This document shows positions 36,307-47,234 of a stretch of DNA of 64,000 nt, in pieces. The position numbers were made by a program, and so were the translations under genes. The notes under the pieces were generated by a model. It was not told the DNA's origin. It made no database searches and saw nothing but the letters and a program-made list of their open reading frames with translations. Source of the DNA: Acidovorax sp. 69 (lineage in GTDB: Bacteria; Pseudomonadota; Gammaproteobacteria; Burkholderiales; Burkholderiaceae_C); NCBI RefSeq assembly GCF_002797445.1, contig NZ_PGEP01000001.1, positions 1,487,001 to 1,551,000 on the forward strand. The letters are read 5' to 3'. Numbering within the stretch: the stretch's first letter is position 1; each line of letters starts with the position of its first letter.

Positions 36307-36582
36307 TCAGCCGGCAGAGGTTTGATCCTCGCATCTTTCGAACCGGGGGCGCAGCACCCCGTCGATGAGCACCTGCTCTTCAAACATGGCGGCAGGGCGC
36401 ACCCACAGGCCCCGCTGGCCATAGAGCGCGCGGTACAGCGTCATGGGCTCCAGCGTTTCGCTGTGACGCACGGTGTCGATCACCTCATAGAGCATGCCCT
36501 TGTAATGGCGGTACAGGCCAGGGGGCGTGTGGCGGAGGGGGGGCAGGTCGTCGTCGGTCATGGTGGCAGGTGGGGTGGGCAT
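36307..36582 (-). CDS. DUF1653 domain protein
   Basis: A 91-residue small protein of the DUF1653 family (PF07866), with GLYRHYKGMLYEVIDTVRHSET and the conserved ALYG..GLWVRPAAMF stretch. Family members are small beta proteins of unknown function. The start at 36582 is one option; an in-frame ATG at 36561 would drop seven residues. No clear ribosome site. It converges on the kinase gene, 12 bases from its stop, and is divergent from the M48 gene. Confidence 0.8.
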   Translation of the reverse strand: MPTPPATMTDDDLPPLRHTPPGLYRHYKGMLYEVIDTVRHSETLEPMTLYRALYGQRGLWVRPAAMFEEQVLIDGVLRPRFERCEDQTSAG

Positions 36583-36631
36583 GAGTGGTTAGGATGGCGT
36601 CTGAAAAAAATCAACCGAGAGAGGGGTGCCC

Positions 36632-38485
36632 GTGGATCAGGCAGATTTTGTGCATTTGGTGCGCATGAGCGAGCATGCCAGTGCGGACAACAGCCGTGCC
36701 TACCGTCGCAGTGTGGCGGCCTTTGCGGCGCTGGGCTATGCGTGGGTGTTGGGTTGTCTGGCGCTGGCCATCGGTATTTTGCTGTGGGTGGTGCCGCAGA
36801 TATTGCACGGGCGGTTTCGGTTGGCGATGGTATGGGCCCTGTTGGGAGCCGGGGGGCTGCTCTGGGTGAGCCTGCGAGCGTTGTGGGTGCGTTTTGACGA
36901 GCCCACCGGGGTGGAGATCACGGCGCTGGAGGCTCCCGATCTGTTCGAAGCCCTGGAGCGCATCCGCCGCAAGATCAAAGGGCCGCCCCTCCACAAGGTC
37001 ACCCTCAACGACGAGTTCAACGCCAGCATTCAGCAACTGCCTCGCTTTGGCCTGCTGGGTGGGGCGGTCAATCACTTGAGCATTGGCCTGCCCTTGCTGA
37101 TGGCGCTCGACCGGCCGCGCTTTCTGGCCGTTCTGGCCCACGAGTACGGGCACTTGCGGGGTGATCACGGGCGGTTTGCGGCCTGGATTTACCGCACGCG
37201 CTTGTCGTGGATGCGGCTGAACCACAGCCTGGCGGATGACGAGGGTCCGGTGGCCGCCGCCACGCAGGCGTTCATGCGGTGGTACTTCCCGCGCTTTTCT
37301 GCCAAAACCTTTGCGTTGGCCCGCCAGGACGAGTACGAGGCGGACCGTATTGCCGGCAGGCTGCTCGGCCGTGATGTGACATCCGCCGCGCTGGCCGAGA
37401 TCGAAATACGGGGCGCATGGCTGCAGTCGGAGTTCTGGGGCAACCACTGGTGTGCGGCCGCTGGCAACCCGCTGCCGGTGGGGCCCTACCGCAGCATGCG
37501 CCGCGCTCTGTCCAAGGCCCCAGAAGCCGCCTTTGCCAATGACGCCTTGCGCCAGGCACTCAAGCGCCTCAGCAGCGTGGACGACACCCACCCCGGTCTG
37601 CGCGACCGCATCGAGGCGCTGGACGCCACACCCACCTTGCCCGATTGGTCGCATGGCAACGCACTGGCCCTGTTGGGACCCGAGGCCAAACGCTGGGTGG
37701 CCCATTTCGACAAACAATGGTGCCGCGATAACGCCACGGAATGGAAGCAGCACCACGCCTGGCTGGGCCGAGTGCGTGCCCGCGCGGAGGCTTTGGGCGC
37801 ATCGACCGCCCAGAGCAGCGCCGCCGACCTGGTGGAGCTGGCGCGCCTGAAGCGCCACCTGGACCCCCACGCTGATGTGCGCGCTCTGTATGTGTTGGCC
37901 CTGGAGCGCAGCCCCGATGACCCGGCCGCGCTGCGGGGGCTGGTACCTTGTCTGCCCGACGATGACCGTGACGGCAAGCTCCAGTTGTTGCACCGGGTGT
38001 GGGATGCCGGGAGCAGCGACCGATACTGGGCTGCTCGCACCGCGCTGGCCGAACTGGAGACACCTCGCATCGGCATGGACCATGACGCCGCCGTCTTCAA
38101 ACAGTGGCGCAAGCGGCTGGAACGCGCCCAGGAGTCCGAAGAGCGGGCCTGGGAAGAGCTATCGGGTACGTCGTTTTTCAGCCAGATTGTGCGGAACGAC
38201 CTGAGGGCCTTCGAACTGGCTGAACTGCAATCGGAGCTGGCCCGTTGTACGTCGCTGACCCGTTGCTGGCTGGTGCGCAAGAGTCTGCGCGAGCATCCGC
38301 AACGCAGGGCGTACCTGGTGTTTGTGGAATTGCCGGGGATGGATGACGAAAGCCGCTACCACCTGTGCCGCGCGCTGGAGCGCAACCTGAGCCTGCCCGG
38401 GCCCGCCCTGGTGTTGTGGGCGGGCGAGTCGCCGACGTTGCAAGAGATCCAACGCTCCGCGTTCGAACCCATTTATACGCGCTGA
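36632..38485 (+). CDS. Large M48 family metallopeptidase with N-terminal membrane segments
   Basis: A 617-residue membrane peptidase. Two hydrophobic segments (about 33-57 and 64-85) precede an M48 domain (PF01435) with zinc motif HEYGH at residues 170-174 and the downstream DEYEADRIAGRLLGRD helix that supplies the third ligand. The C-terminal 350 residues are helical without a recognised domain. GTG at 36632 is preferred over GTG 36626 because the GAGAGG site then has better spacing. It stands apart from the Ste24-like protease at 61.4-62.7 kb and the BepA-like one at 3.8-4.8 kb. Substrate unknown. Confidence 0.83.
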   Translation: MDQADFVHLVRMSEHASADNSRAYRRSVAAFAALGYAWVLGCLALAIGILLWVVPQILHGRFRLAMVWALLGAGGLLWVSLRALWVRFDEPTGVEITALEAPDLFEALERIRRKIKGPPLHKVTLNDEFNASIQQLPRFGLLGGAVNHLSIGLPLLMALDRPRFLAVLAHEYGHLRGDHGRFAAWIYRTRLSWMRLNHSLADDEGPVAAATQAFMRWYFPRFSAKTFALARQDEYEADRIAGRLLGRDVTSAALAEIEIRGAWLQSEFWGNHWCAAAGNPLPVGPYRSMRRALSKAPEAAFANDALRQALKRLSSVDDTHPGLRDRIEALDATPTLPDWSHGNALALLGPEAKRWVAHFDKQWCRDNATEWKQHHAWLGRVRARAEALGASTAQSSAADLVELARLKRHLDPHADVRALYVLALERSPDDPAALRGLVPCLPDDDRDGKLQLLHRVWDAGSSDRYWAARTALAELETPRIGMDHDAAVFKQWRKRLERAQESEERAWEELSGTSFFSQIVRNDLRAFELAELQSELARCTSLTRCWLVRKSLREHPQRRAYLVFVELPGMDDESRYHLCRALERNLSLPGPALVLWAGESPTLQEIQRSAFEPIYTR

Positions 38486-38687
38486 CGTCAAGCGACAACC
38501 CTCCGTGCGGTTTTTTTGCTTTCCTTTTGCTGGCGTTGCTCAGGAGGGGCGTAGGCAGCGCATGCGGGTGCACAGCGCCCTTGGGCCGCACCAGTTGCGT
38601 GGGCGGTGGGTGGCGCACAGCGCGATGGATTGCCACTGAGCAGGGTCGGAATGTGGCCCGCGCAGTGAGGAATGGGACAATCGGAGG

Positions 38688-39962
38688 ATGCATCCCAAAG
38701 TTCTTCTCGACGCCTGCGCTGAATTGGTCAGGCTCACCCTCACGTTTGAACACCCCGCCGACGCGGTGGTGTCACGTTTTTTCCGCGACAACCGGGGCCT
38801 TGGCCCCCGTGAGCGCGCCACGCTGGCCGAAACGGTCTACACCGTGCTGCGCAAGAAGCTGTTGTTTGACCACATGGCTCCATCGGGCTCGGGCCCGAAG
38901 GAGCGTCGGCTGGCCATCCTGGGGTTTTATGGCCCGCGCGACTTCCTCAACGGCGCCTTGACGGACCAGGAGAAAAACTGGCTGGACCAGTGCGACTCCG
39001 TGAAGCCTGACGACCTGATGGAGCGCCACCGCCATAACCTGCCCGAATGGCTGGTCAAGCCCCTCAAGGACCAGCTCGGCACGGGCTTTTGGCCCCTGGT
39101 GGAGAGCCTGACCCAGAGCGCGCCGCTGGACCTGCGTGTCAATGCACTCAAGGACAAGCGCAGCGATGTGCAAAAAGAATTGGCCAAGGCCGGCATCAAA
39201 GCCAGTCCAACGCCGTACTCGCCCTGGGGCCTGCGCATTGACGACAAGCCCGCGCTGACCAAGCTGGATGTCTTCACGCGCGGCGCCATCGAGGTGCAGG
39301 ACGAAGGATCGCAATTGCTGGCCCTGCTGCTCGACGCCAAACGCGGCGAGATGGTGGTGGATTTCTGTGCGGGTGCGGGTGGCAAGACGCTGGCCATCGG
39401 CGCCGGAATGCGCAGCACCGGGCGTCTGTACGCCTTTGATGTGTCTGCCCACCGGCTGGATGCCCTGAAGCCGCGTCTGGCCCGCAGCGGCCTGTCGAAC
39501 GTGCACCCCGCCGCCATTGCGCATGAGCGCGATGAGCGAGTGAAGCGGCTGGCGGGCAAGATCGACCGTGTGCTGGTGGATGCGCCTTGCTCGGGCCTGG
39601 GCACGCTGCGCCGCAATCCCGACCTCAAGTGGCGCCAGTCGGTCAAGGCGGTGGAAGAACTGGTTGCCAAGCAAACTTCCATTTTGGACAGTGCCGCCCG
39701 TCTGCTCAAGCCGGGTGGCCGTTTGGTGTATGCCACGTGCAGCATCCTGCCGCAGGAGAATGAGGCCATTGCCGAGGCCTTCAGTGCCGCTCACCCTGAT
39801 TTTGAGCTGGTCGATGCGGGTGAACTGCTGGAGCAGCTCAAGGTCGAAGGCGCCAAGGGCTTGTGCAGCGGTGGTGCATCGGGCAGTGGATATTTGCGAC
39901 TCTGGCCCCACGTACACCAGACGGATGGCTTTTTTGCCGCCGTTTGGAGTAAAAAGAGCTGA
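38688..39962 (+). CDS. rsmB: RsmB-type RNA (cytosine-5) methyltransferase without NusB domain
   Basis: A 424-residue SAM-dependent RNA methyltransferase of the RsmB/NOP2/Sun family (PF01189). The SAM motif is VVDFCAGAGGKTLA; the two catalytic cysteines lie in DAPCSGLGTLRRNPDLKWR and YATCSILPQENE. The N-terminal NusB-like domain of E. coli RsmB is absent, so the exact target (16S C967 or another cytosine) is uncertain and the symbol is by family. It ends in a KKS tail; the stop region carries a possible degenerate repeat copy. It stands alone before the desaturase gene. Confidence 0.88.
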   Translation: MHPKVLLDACAELVRLTLTFEHPADAVVSRFFRDNRGLGPRERATLAETVYTVLRKKLLFDHMAPSGSGPKERRLAILGFYGPRDFLNGALTDQEKNWLDQCDSVKPDDLMERHRHNLPEWLVKPLKDQLGTGFWPLVESLTQSAPLDLRVNALKDKRSDVQKELAKAGIKASPTPYSPWGLRIDDKPALTKLDVFTRGAIEVQDEGSQLLALLLDAKRGEMVVDFCAGAGGKTLAIGAGMRSTGRLYAFDVSAHRLDALKPRLARSGLSNVHPAAIAHERDERVKRLAGKIDRVLVDAPCSGLGTLRRNPDLKWRQSVKAVEELVAKQTSILDSAARLLKPGGRLVYATCSILPQENEAIAEAFSAAHPDFELVDAGELLEQLKVEGAKGLCSGGASGSGYLRLWPHVHQTDGFFAAVWSKKS

Positions 39963-40096
39963 GTTAGCGCTCTAAAAGCGCAAAATCAGCGTGAATGGTG
40001 TGGGTGTCCCCGAGCCCTTTCGGGTCATGCCACTCTAAAATCAGACACCCGATCCGCTGGCGAACGGGTTCTTTGTAGAACGAAGGCTTTCTGACT

Positions 40097-41311
40097 ATGT
40101 TGTTACCCGATTGGGCTGTGCTGAACGCTGCCATTGACTGGCTGGGCCATGGGTTGTGGAACCTGGCCTGGTGGCAGATCATTCTGTACACCTTGGCGAC
40201 GACCCACATCACCATTGCTGCGGTCACGATTTTTCTGCACCGCGCCCAGGCGCACCGTGCGCTCGACCTGCATGCCATTCCCTCGCATTTCTTCCGATTC
40301 TGGCTGTGGGTCGGCACGGGCATGGTCACGAAGGAATGGGTCGCTATCCACCGCAAGCACCACGCCAAGTGCGAGACCGTGGAAGACCCCCACAGCCCCC
40401 AAACCAGGGGGTTGGACACCGTGATGTGGCGGGGCGCCGAGCTGTACCGAGCCGAGTCCAAAAACATGGAAACCATGAAGAAGTTCGGCCACGGTACGCC
40501 CGATGACTGGATGGAACGCAATGTCTACACCCGCTACGGTTGGCAAGGCGTGGGTCTCATGCTGATCCTGAACCTTGCCCTGTTCGGCGCCCTGGGTGCC
40601 GCCGTGTGGGCCGTGCAGATGCTCTGGATTCCGTTCTGGGCGGCCGGTGTGGTCAACGGCGTGGGTCACTATTGGGGTTACCGCAACTTCGAGGCACAGG
40701 ATGCCAGCACCAACCTGTCGCCCTGGGGAATCATCATTGGTGGCGAAGAGCTGCACAACAACCACCACACTTACCCCACGTCGGCCAAGTTTTCGGTCAA
40801 ACCGTATGAGTTCGACATCGGCTGGGTCTACATCAGCCTGATGAAGGCAGTGGGTTGGGCCACGGTCAAGAAGGTGCCGCCGAAGCTCCAACTGGGCGAT
40901 ATCAAGCCCGTGGCCGACGAAAAGACGCTGGAAGCCCTGATTGCCAACCGCTACGAGGTGATGGCGGGCTACGCGCGTGGCGTGCGCAAGGCGTGCAAGG
41001 AGGAAATGGCTGCGCTGCAGGCGCGTCAAGCCGATGCGTCCGCGCTCAAGACGGCCAAGCGCTGGCTGCACCGCGATGCGGAGAAAGTGCCTGCCGTGGC
41101 GCTGCCGCAACTGGCGCAAGCCCGTGCTGCACACCCGGCCCTGGACAAGATGGTGACCATGCGTGAAGAGCTGCGCCAACTGTGGCTCAACACCTCCCAA
41201 TCCCGCGAGCAGCTCACGGCCGATTTGCAAGCCTGGTGCCGGCGGGCGGAGGAAAGCGGGATTGCCGCATTGCGTGAGTTCTCTATCAGCTTGCGTGCTG
41301 CACGGGTCTGA
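40097..41311 (+). CDS. Membrane fatty acid (acyl-CoA) desaturase
   Basis: A 404-residue integral membrane desaturase (PF00487, stearoyl-CoA type). The three His boxes are HRAQAH, HRKHH and HNNHH, all intact, with hydrophobic spans before and between them. Past residue 250 the protein has a long Ala/Arg-rich helical tail that is not part of the catalytic core. Bacterial enzymes of this type put a delta-9 double bond in acyl chains to keep membranes fluid in the cold. The ATG follows GAAGG. A terminator follows the stop. Confidence 0.92.
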   Translation: MLLPDWAVLNAAIDWLGHGLWNLAWWQIILYTLATTHITIAAVTIFLHRAQAHRALDLHAIPSHFFRFWLWVGTGMVTKEWVAIHRKHHAKCETVEDPHSPQTRGLDTVMWRGAELYRAESKNMETMKKFGHGTPDDWMERNVYTRYGWQGVGLMLILNLALFGALGAAVWAVQMLWIPFWAAGVVNGVGHYWGYRNFEAQDASTNLSPWGIIIGGEELHNNHHTYPTSAKFSVKPYEFDIGWVYISLMKAVGWATVKKVPPKLQLGDIKPVADEKTLEALIANRYEVMAGYARGVRKACKEEMAALQARQADASALKTAKRWLHRDAEKVPAVALPQLAQARAAHPALDKMVTMREELRQLWLNTSQSREQLTADLQAWCRRAEESGIAALREFSISLRAARV

Positions 41312-41344
41312 CACTGAGAAGCCCTGTTCTTCAGGAACGTTCCG

Positions 41345-41385
41345 AGCCGCTGCAGGGCCCTTCCAGCCCGCAGCGGCTTTTGTTT
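41345..41385 (+). terminator. Terminator after the desaturase gene
   Basis: AGCCGCTGC pairs with GCAGCGGCT across a 16-base loop that itself can pair, followed by TTTTGTTT. Confidence 0.85.
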
Positions 41386-41583
41386 GGGGTGTGGCACTTT
41401 GACCCGTGAGGAGTGTGAGCGCCGCCCCGATGGTTGTGAAGCGAGCGTCAGGCAACGAAGTGGGGGAGTGGCGCCTCGCTCGTTGTGGATGCCAGGCAAT
41501 GTGGCATTGCACGAAGGCTTGCTATCTCAACCAACGGGGGAGCCATGGAGTGGCCTGTCCTTGTGCCTTCTCCATTCTTTCGC

Positions 41584-41621
41584 GCAAAGAAAAAGCCGCC
41601 GAGCGTAACGCCGGGCGGCTT
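41584..41621 (-). terminator. Terminator after rpmBG
   Basis: On the minus strand AAGCCGCC pairs with GGCGGCTT and runs into TTTTCTTTG, 20 bases beyond the rpmG stop. Confidence 0.85.
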
Positions 41622-41641
41622 GATCGGGGAAAGAGGCTGAA

Positions 41642-41812
41642 TTACTTCAGCTTCATTTCCTTGTATTCAACGTGCTTGCGAGCTTTTGGATCAAACTTCA
41701 TGATCAGCATCTTCTCGGGCATCGTCTTCTTGTTCTTGGTCGTGGTGTAGAAGTGGCCAGTACCCGCAGTGGATTCCAGCTTGATCTTGTCGCGTCCGCC
41801 TTTGCTTGCCAT
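41642..41812 (-). CDS. rpmG: 50S ribosomal protein L33
   Basis: A 56-residue L33 protein (PF00471), starting [20 protein letters not shown] and ending [17 protein letters not shown], as in other betaproteobacteria. AGGAGA lies upstream of the ATG. It sits 11 bases after rpmB, the standard rpmBG operon. Confidence 0.97.
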   Translation of the reverse strand: MASKGGRDKIKLESTAGTGHFYTTTKNKKTMPEKMLIMKFDPKARKHVEYKEMKLK

Positions 41813-41823
41813 GGTGCTTCTCC

Positions 41824-42057
41824 TTAAGCCTGACCACGTGCGCGCAGGTCTGCGAGCACTGAGTCGATACCGTTCTTGTCGATCAAACGCAGGGCAGCGC
41901 TCGAAACACGCAGGCGAACCCAGCGGTTTTCGGTCTCGACCCAGAAACGGCGGTATTGCAGGTTCGGCAGGAACCGGCGCTTGGTTTTGTTGTTGGCGTG
42001 GGAAACATTGTTCCCAGTCATGGGCTTCTTGCCCGTTACGTCGCAGACGCGTGCCAT
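41824..42057 (-). CDS. rpmB: 50S ribosomal protein L28
   Basis: A 77-residue L28 protein (PF00830) with [34 protein letters not shown] and the [15 protein letters not shown] segment. It is the first gene of the rpmBG operon and has a good promoter at 42218-42247. Confidence 0.97.
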   Translation of the reverse strand: MARVCDVTGKKPMTGNNVSHANNKTKRRFLPNLQYRRFWVETENRWVRLRVSSAALRLIDKNGIDSVLADLRARGQA

Positions 42058-42217
42058 GAGGACACTCCGATACTTTTAACGGCCGTTTGCTGCGTGCCTC
42101 CGGGATGTTTCCCAGAAGCACAGCTTGCGGCCTCACCTCGCCAGAAAGGGTGGCGGTAACCCGATTTGCCTTTTTCGGCGGGCCGCAAAAAACGGGCCGA
42201 ATTCAGCAAAGCCGCAG

Positions 42218-44062
<1,845 letters not shown>

Positions 44063-44135
44063 ACGCATGCCAGGGTGATGCCGGCTGGAGCGTCAATCCC
44101 TTGTTGCGCATGGGGTAAGCTCCCCCGGCACGCTT

Positions 44136-46468
44136 ATGACCTATTCCCTCAATACCCTGAATGCATCGGCAGCGGCCAAGTCGCCGCCGCGCACGGGCGC
44201 CGCCCGTTTTGGCCATGAAATCGCCCTGATGGCGGGCCTGCTGGCCCTGGTTTTCTGGCTGCTGGCGTTGGTCAGCTATTCGGCCCAGGACGCCGCCTGG
44301 TCCACCTCGGGCGCGCGTGACGCGCGCATGGTGGCCAATTGGGCGGGGCGGTTCGGTGCCTGGCTGGCCGATGGCAGCTACTTCGCACTGGGTTTTTCGG
44401 TGTGGTGGTGTGTGGCTGCAGGTGTGCGGGCCTGGCTGTCGTCGCTGGCGCGCTGGATGCGCGGAGGCGAAGTGGTGGCCGGGGCTGTCAGCCCTGTGGT
44501 GCGCCGGGCCACTTTCTGGGTGGGTTTGGTGGTGCTTATGGGGGCCAGTACCGCGCTTGAATGGTCGCGTTTGTACCGGTTTGAATCCTTCTTGCCGGGG
44601 CATGCCGGTGGCGTGCTGGGTTATCTGGTGGGGCCTGCCAGTGTGAAATGGTTGGGCTTCACAGGCTCCGGCCTGCTGGCGATCGTGCTGGCGGTGGCCG
44701 GTGCGGCGTTGGTGTTCCGCTTCTCATGGGGTCATGTGGCAGAGTTTCTGGGGGGCGCCTCGACACCCTCGTGCAATCGCGCCTGGCCAAGCGCGAGGTG
44801 GCCAAGGACGTGGCCGTGGGTCGCAAGGCGGCGCGTGAGCGCGAGGTGGTGGTGCTCGAAGAGCGCATCGAGAGCGAAGTGCACCATCCCGAGCCCGTGC
44901 AGATCATCGAACCCATTCTGGTCGACGTGCCGCAGAGTTCCCGGGTTGTGAAAGAGCGCCAAAAGCCCCTGTTCACTGAAATGCCCGACAGCAAGCTGCC
45001 ACTGGTGGACCTGCTCGACGGCCCTCTGCAGCGCCAGGAAACCGTGGCCCCCGAGACGCTGGAGATGACCAGCCGCCTTATCGAGAAAAAACTCAAGGAC
45101 TTTGGCGTGGAAGTGCGTGTAGTGGCGGCCATGCCCGGCCCGGTGATCACACGCTACGAGATCGAGCCCGCCACCGGCGTGAAGGGCTCGCAGATCGTGG
45201 GTCTGGCTAAGGATCTGGCGCGCTCGCTCAGCCTCGTCTCCATCCGCGTGGTGGAGACCATCCCGGGCAAGAACTTCATGGCGCTGGAGCTGCCCAACGC
45301 CAAGCGCCAGTCCATCCGCCTGTCCGAAATCCTCGGCTCGCAGGTCTACCACGAGGCCAAGAGCATGCTCACCATGGGCCTGGGCAAGGACATTGTGGGC
45401 AACCCGGTGGTGGCAGACCTCGCCAAGATGCCGCACGTGCTGGTGGCAGGGACGACCGGTTCGGGCAAGTCGGTGGGTATCAACGCGATGATTCTGTCGC
45501 TGCTTTACAAGGCCGAGGCACGCGATGTGCGCCTCTTGATGATCGACCCCAAGATGCTGGAAATGTCGGTCTACGAAGGCATTCCGCACCTGCTGGCGCC
45601 GGTGGTCACCGACATGAAGCAGGCGGCGCACGGCCTGAACTGGTGCGTGGCCGAGATGGAGCGCCGCTACAAGCTCATGTCCAAGCTGGGTGTGCGCAAC
45701 CTGGCCGGCTACAACGTCAAGATCGACGAGGCCAAGGCGCGCGAAGAGTTCATCTACAACCCCTTCAGCCTCACGCCCGAAGAGCCCGAGCCGCTGCAGC
45801 GCCTGCCGCACATCGTTGTCATCATCGACGAACTGGCCGACCTGATGATGGTGGTGGGCAAGAAAATCGAGGAGCTGATCGCCCGGCTTGCGCAGAAGGC
45901 GCGGGCTGCGGGCATTCACCTGATCTTGGCCACCCAGCGCCCCAGCGTGGACGTGATCACGGGCCTGATCAAGGCCAACATTCCTACCCGTATTGCCTTC
46001 TCGGTGGGCTCCAAGATTGACAGCCGGACCATCCTCGACCAGATGGGTGCCGAGGCGCTGCTGGGCATGGGCGACATGCTCTACATGGCCAGTGGCACGG
46101 GCCTGCCGATCCGGGTGCATGGCGCCTTCGTGTCGGACGAAGAAGTACACCGTGTCGTCAATTACCTCAAGGAACAAGGGGAGCCGGACTACATAGAAGG
46201 CGTGCTCGAAGGCGGAACTGTGGATGGCGACGGTGATCTGTCAGGGGACGGCGGTAATGACGGGGGCGAAAAGGACCCCATGTACGACCAGGCCGTCGAA
46301 GTGGTGCTCAAGGACCGCAAGGCGAGCATCTCGTACGTGCAGCGCAAGCTGCGCATTGGCTACAACCGCTCGGCGCGCTTGCTGGAAGACATGGAGAAGG
46401 CGGGTCTCGTCAGTGGCCTCACCACCAGCGGCCAGCGCGAAGTGCTGGTGCCAGCGCGCAGCGAATGA
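44136..46468 (+). CDS. ftsK: DNA translocase FtsK, frameshifted in this sequence
   Basis: A septal DNA pump with the normal order: N-terminal membrane domain with four spans (PF13491; [15 protein letters not shown] to about residue 205), a short linker, RecA-like motor (PF01580) with Walker [16 protein letters not shown] near residue 440 and Walker [14 protein letters not shown], and the C-terminal gamma winged helix (PF09397) that reads KOPS sites. About 777 residues, short-linker type. As given, the frame breaks after AEFLGG: a run of six G (44750-44755) must hold seven to continue as [14 protein letters not shown]. Because FtsK is usually essential, I treat this as a sequence error. Confidence 0.93.
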
Positions 46469-46514
46469 CCGGGCAGGGCGCCGAGCCTGGCCCATGCCCC
46501 CACAGGAGTTTCTG

Positions 46515-47147
46515 TTGAAAAAGATCGCCACTGCAATTTTGATAGCAGCCAGTGCATCGTTGGCTAGCGCTGACGGCTTGAAAAGCCTGGAATCCTTCAT
46601 GAAGGGTACACAGGCAGGCAGGGCCGACTTCAGTCAGACCGTGACCTCACCGCCCAAGGAGGGGCAGGCGGTACGCACCAAGATTTCCAGCGGCAGCTTT
46701 GAGTTTCAGCGCCCGGGGCGCTTCAAGTTTGTCTACAAAAAGCCGTTTGAGCAGACCATCGTGGCTGACGGCCAGACCCTGTGGCTCTATGACGTGGACC
46801 TGAACCAGGTCACCCAGCGCTCGCAGTCCCAGGCGTTGGGCAGCACGCCCGCTGCGCTGCTGGCGTCGGCGCCCGACCTGTCGGCGCTCAAGGCCGAGTT
46901 CACGCTGGAGGCTTCGCCCGACCAGGATGGCCTGCAGTGGGTGCTGGCCAGCCCCAAGACCAAGGACGGGCAGCTCAAGAGCGTGCGTGTAGGCTTTGCG
47001 GCGGATCAGCTGGCGGCGCTCGACATCCTGGACAGCTTTGGCCAGCGTTCGCTGATTCGTTTCACCGGGATGCAGGCCAACGCGTCGCTGCCCGCCAGCA
47101 CGTTCCAGTTCAGGCCGCCCGCCGGGGCGGATGTGGTGAAACAGTAG
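46515..47147 (+). CDS. lolA: Outer-membrane lipoprotein carrier protein LolA
   Basis: A 210-residue periplasmic chaperone (PF03548) that takes lipoproteins from LolCDE to LolB. The mature domain has ADFSQTVTSPP, SGSFEFQRPGRFKFVYKKPFEQTIVADG and LWLYDVDLNQVT, all typical. The start is TTG at 46515 with AGGAG seven bases upstream, giving a signal peptide that ends ASLASA-DG. That signal peptide is the stretch that resembles the dispersed repeat. It follows ftsK by 46 bases, a conserved ftsK-lolA-rarA order. Confidence 0.94.
   Translation: MKKIATAILIAASASLASADGLKSLESFMKGTQAGRADFSQTVTSPPKEGQAVRTKISSGSFEFQRPGRFKFVYKKPFEQTIVADGQTLWLYDVDLNQVTQRSQSQALGSTPAALLASAPDLSALKAEFTLEASPDQDGLQWVLASPKTKDGQLKSVRVGFAADQLAALDILDSFGQRSLIRFTGMQANASLPASTFQFRPPAGADVVKQ
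46533..46583 (+). repeat. Possible dispersed-repeat remnant in the lolA signal peptide
   Basis: GCAATTTTGATAGCAGCC, then AGTGC and GCTAGCGCTGACGGC follow the family order but with a shorter first spacer. Its translation AILIAASA matches the frame of the SDR and IleS copies. Convergence with a normal signal peptide is possible. Confidence 0.4.
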
Positions 47148-47150
47148 GTT

Positions 47151-47207
47151 GCTGCGAAAAAGATAGCTGCCAGCGCTTTATAGTAGAGCGCTAGAGGCCA
47201 GTTTGGC
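47151..47207 (+). repeat. Dispersed 56-bp repeat, intergenic copy before rarA
   Basis: GCTGC, seven bases, ATAGCTG, two bases, AGCGCTTTA, then AGAGCGCTAGAGGCCAGTTTG: a near-ideal copy in the lolA-rarA gap, ending about 28 bases before the rarA start. Confidence 0.78.
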
Positions 47208-47234
47208 CTAAAAACGGCGTGACGTAGACAGGAC

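Noticed and set aside
39949..39990. Possible extra copy of the dispersed repeat at the rsmB stop (AGAGCTG, TTAGCGCT, AAAGCGC)
   Set aside because: The first block is missing and the spacing is not the family standard, so I did not count it.
44700..44780. Programmed ribosomal frameshifting in ftsK, and likewise in PiT
   Set aside because: No slippery heptamer or downstream pseudoknot, and the same kind of loss appears in unrelated genes, so sequence error is more likely.
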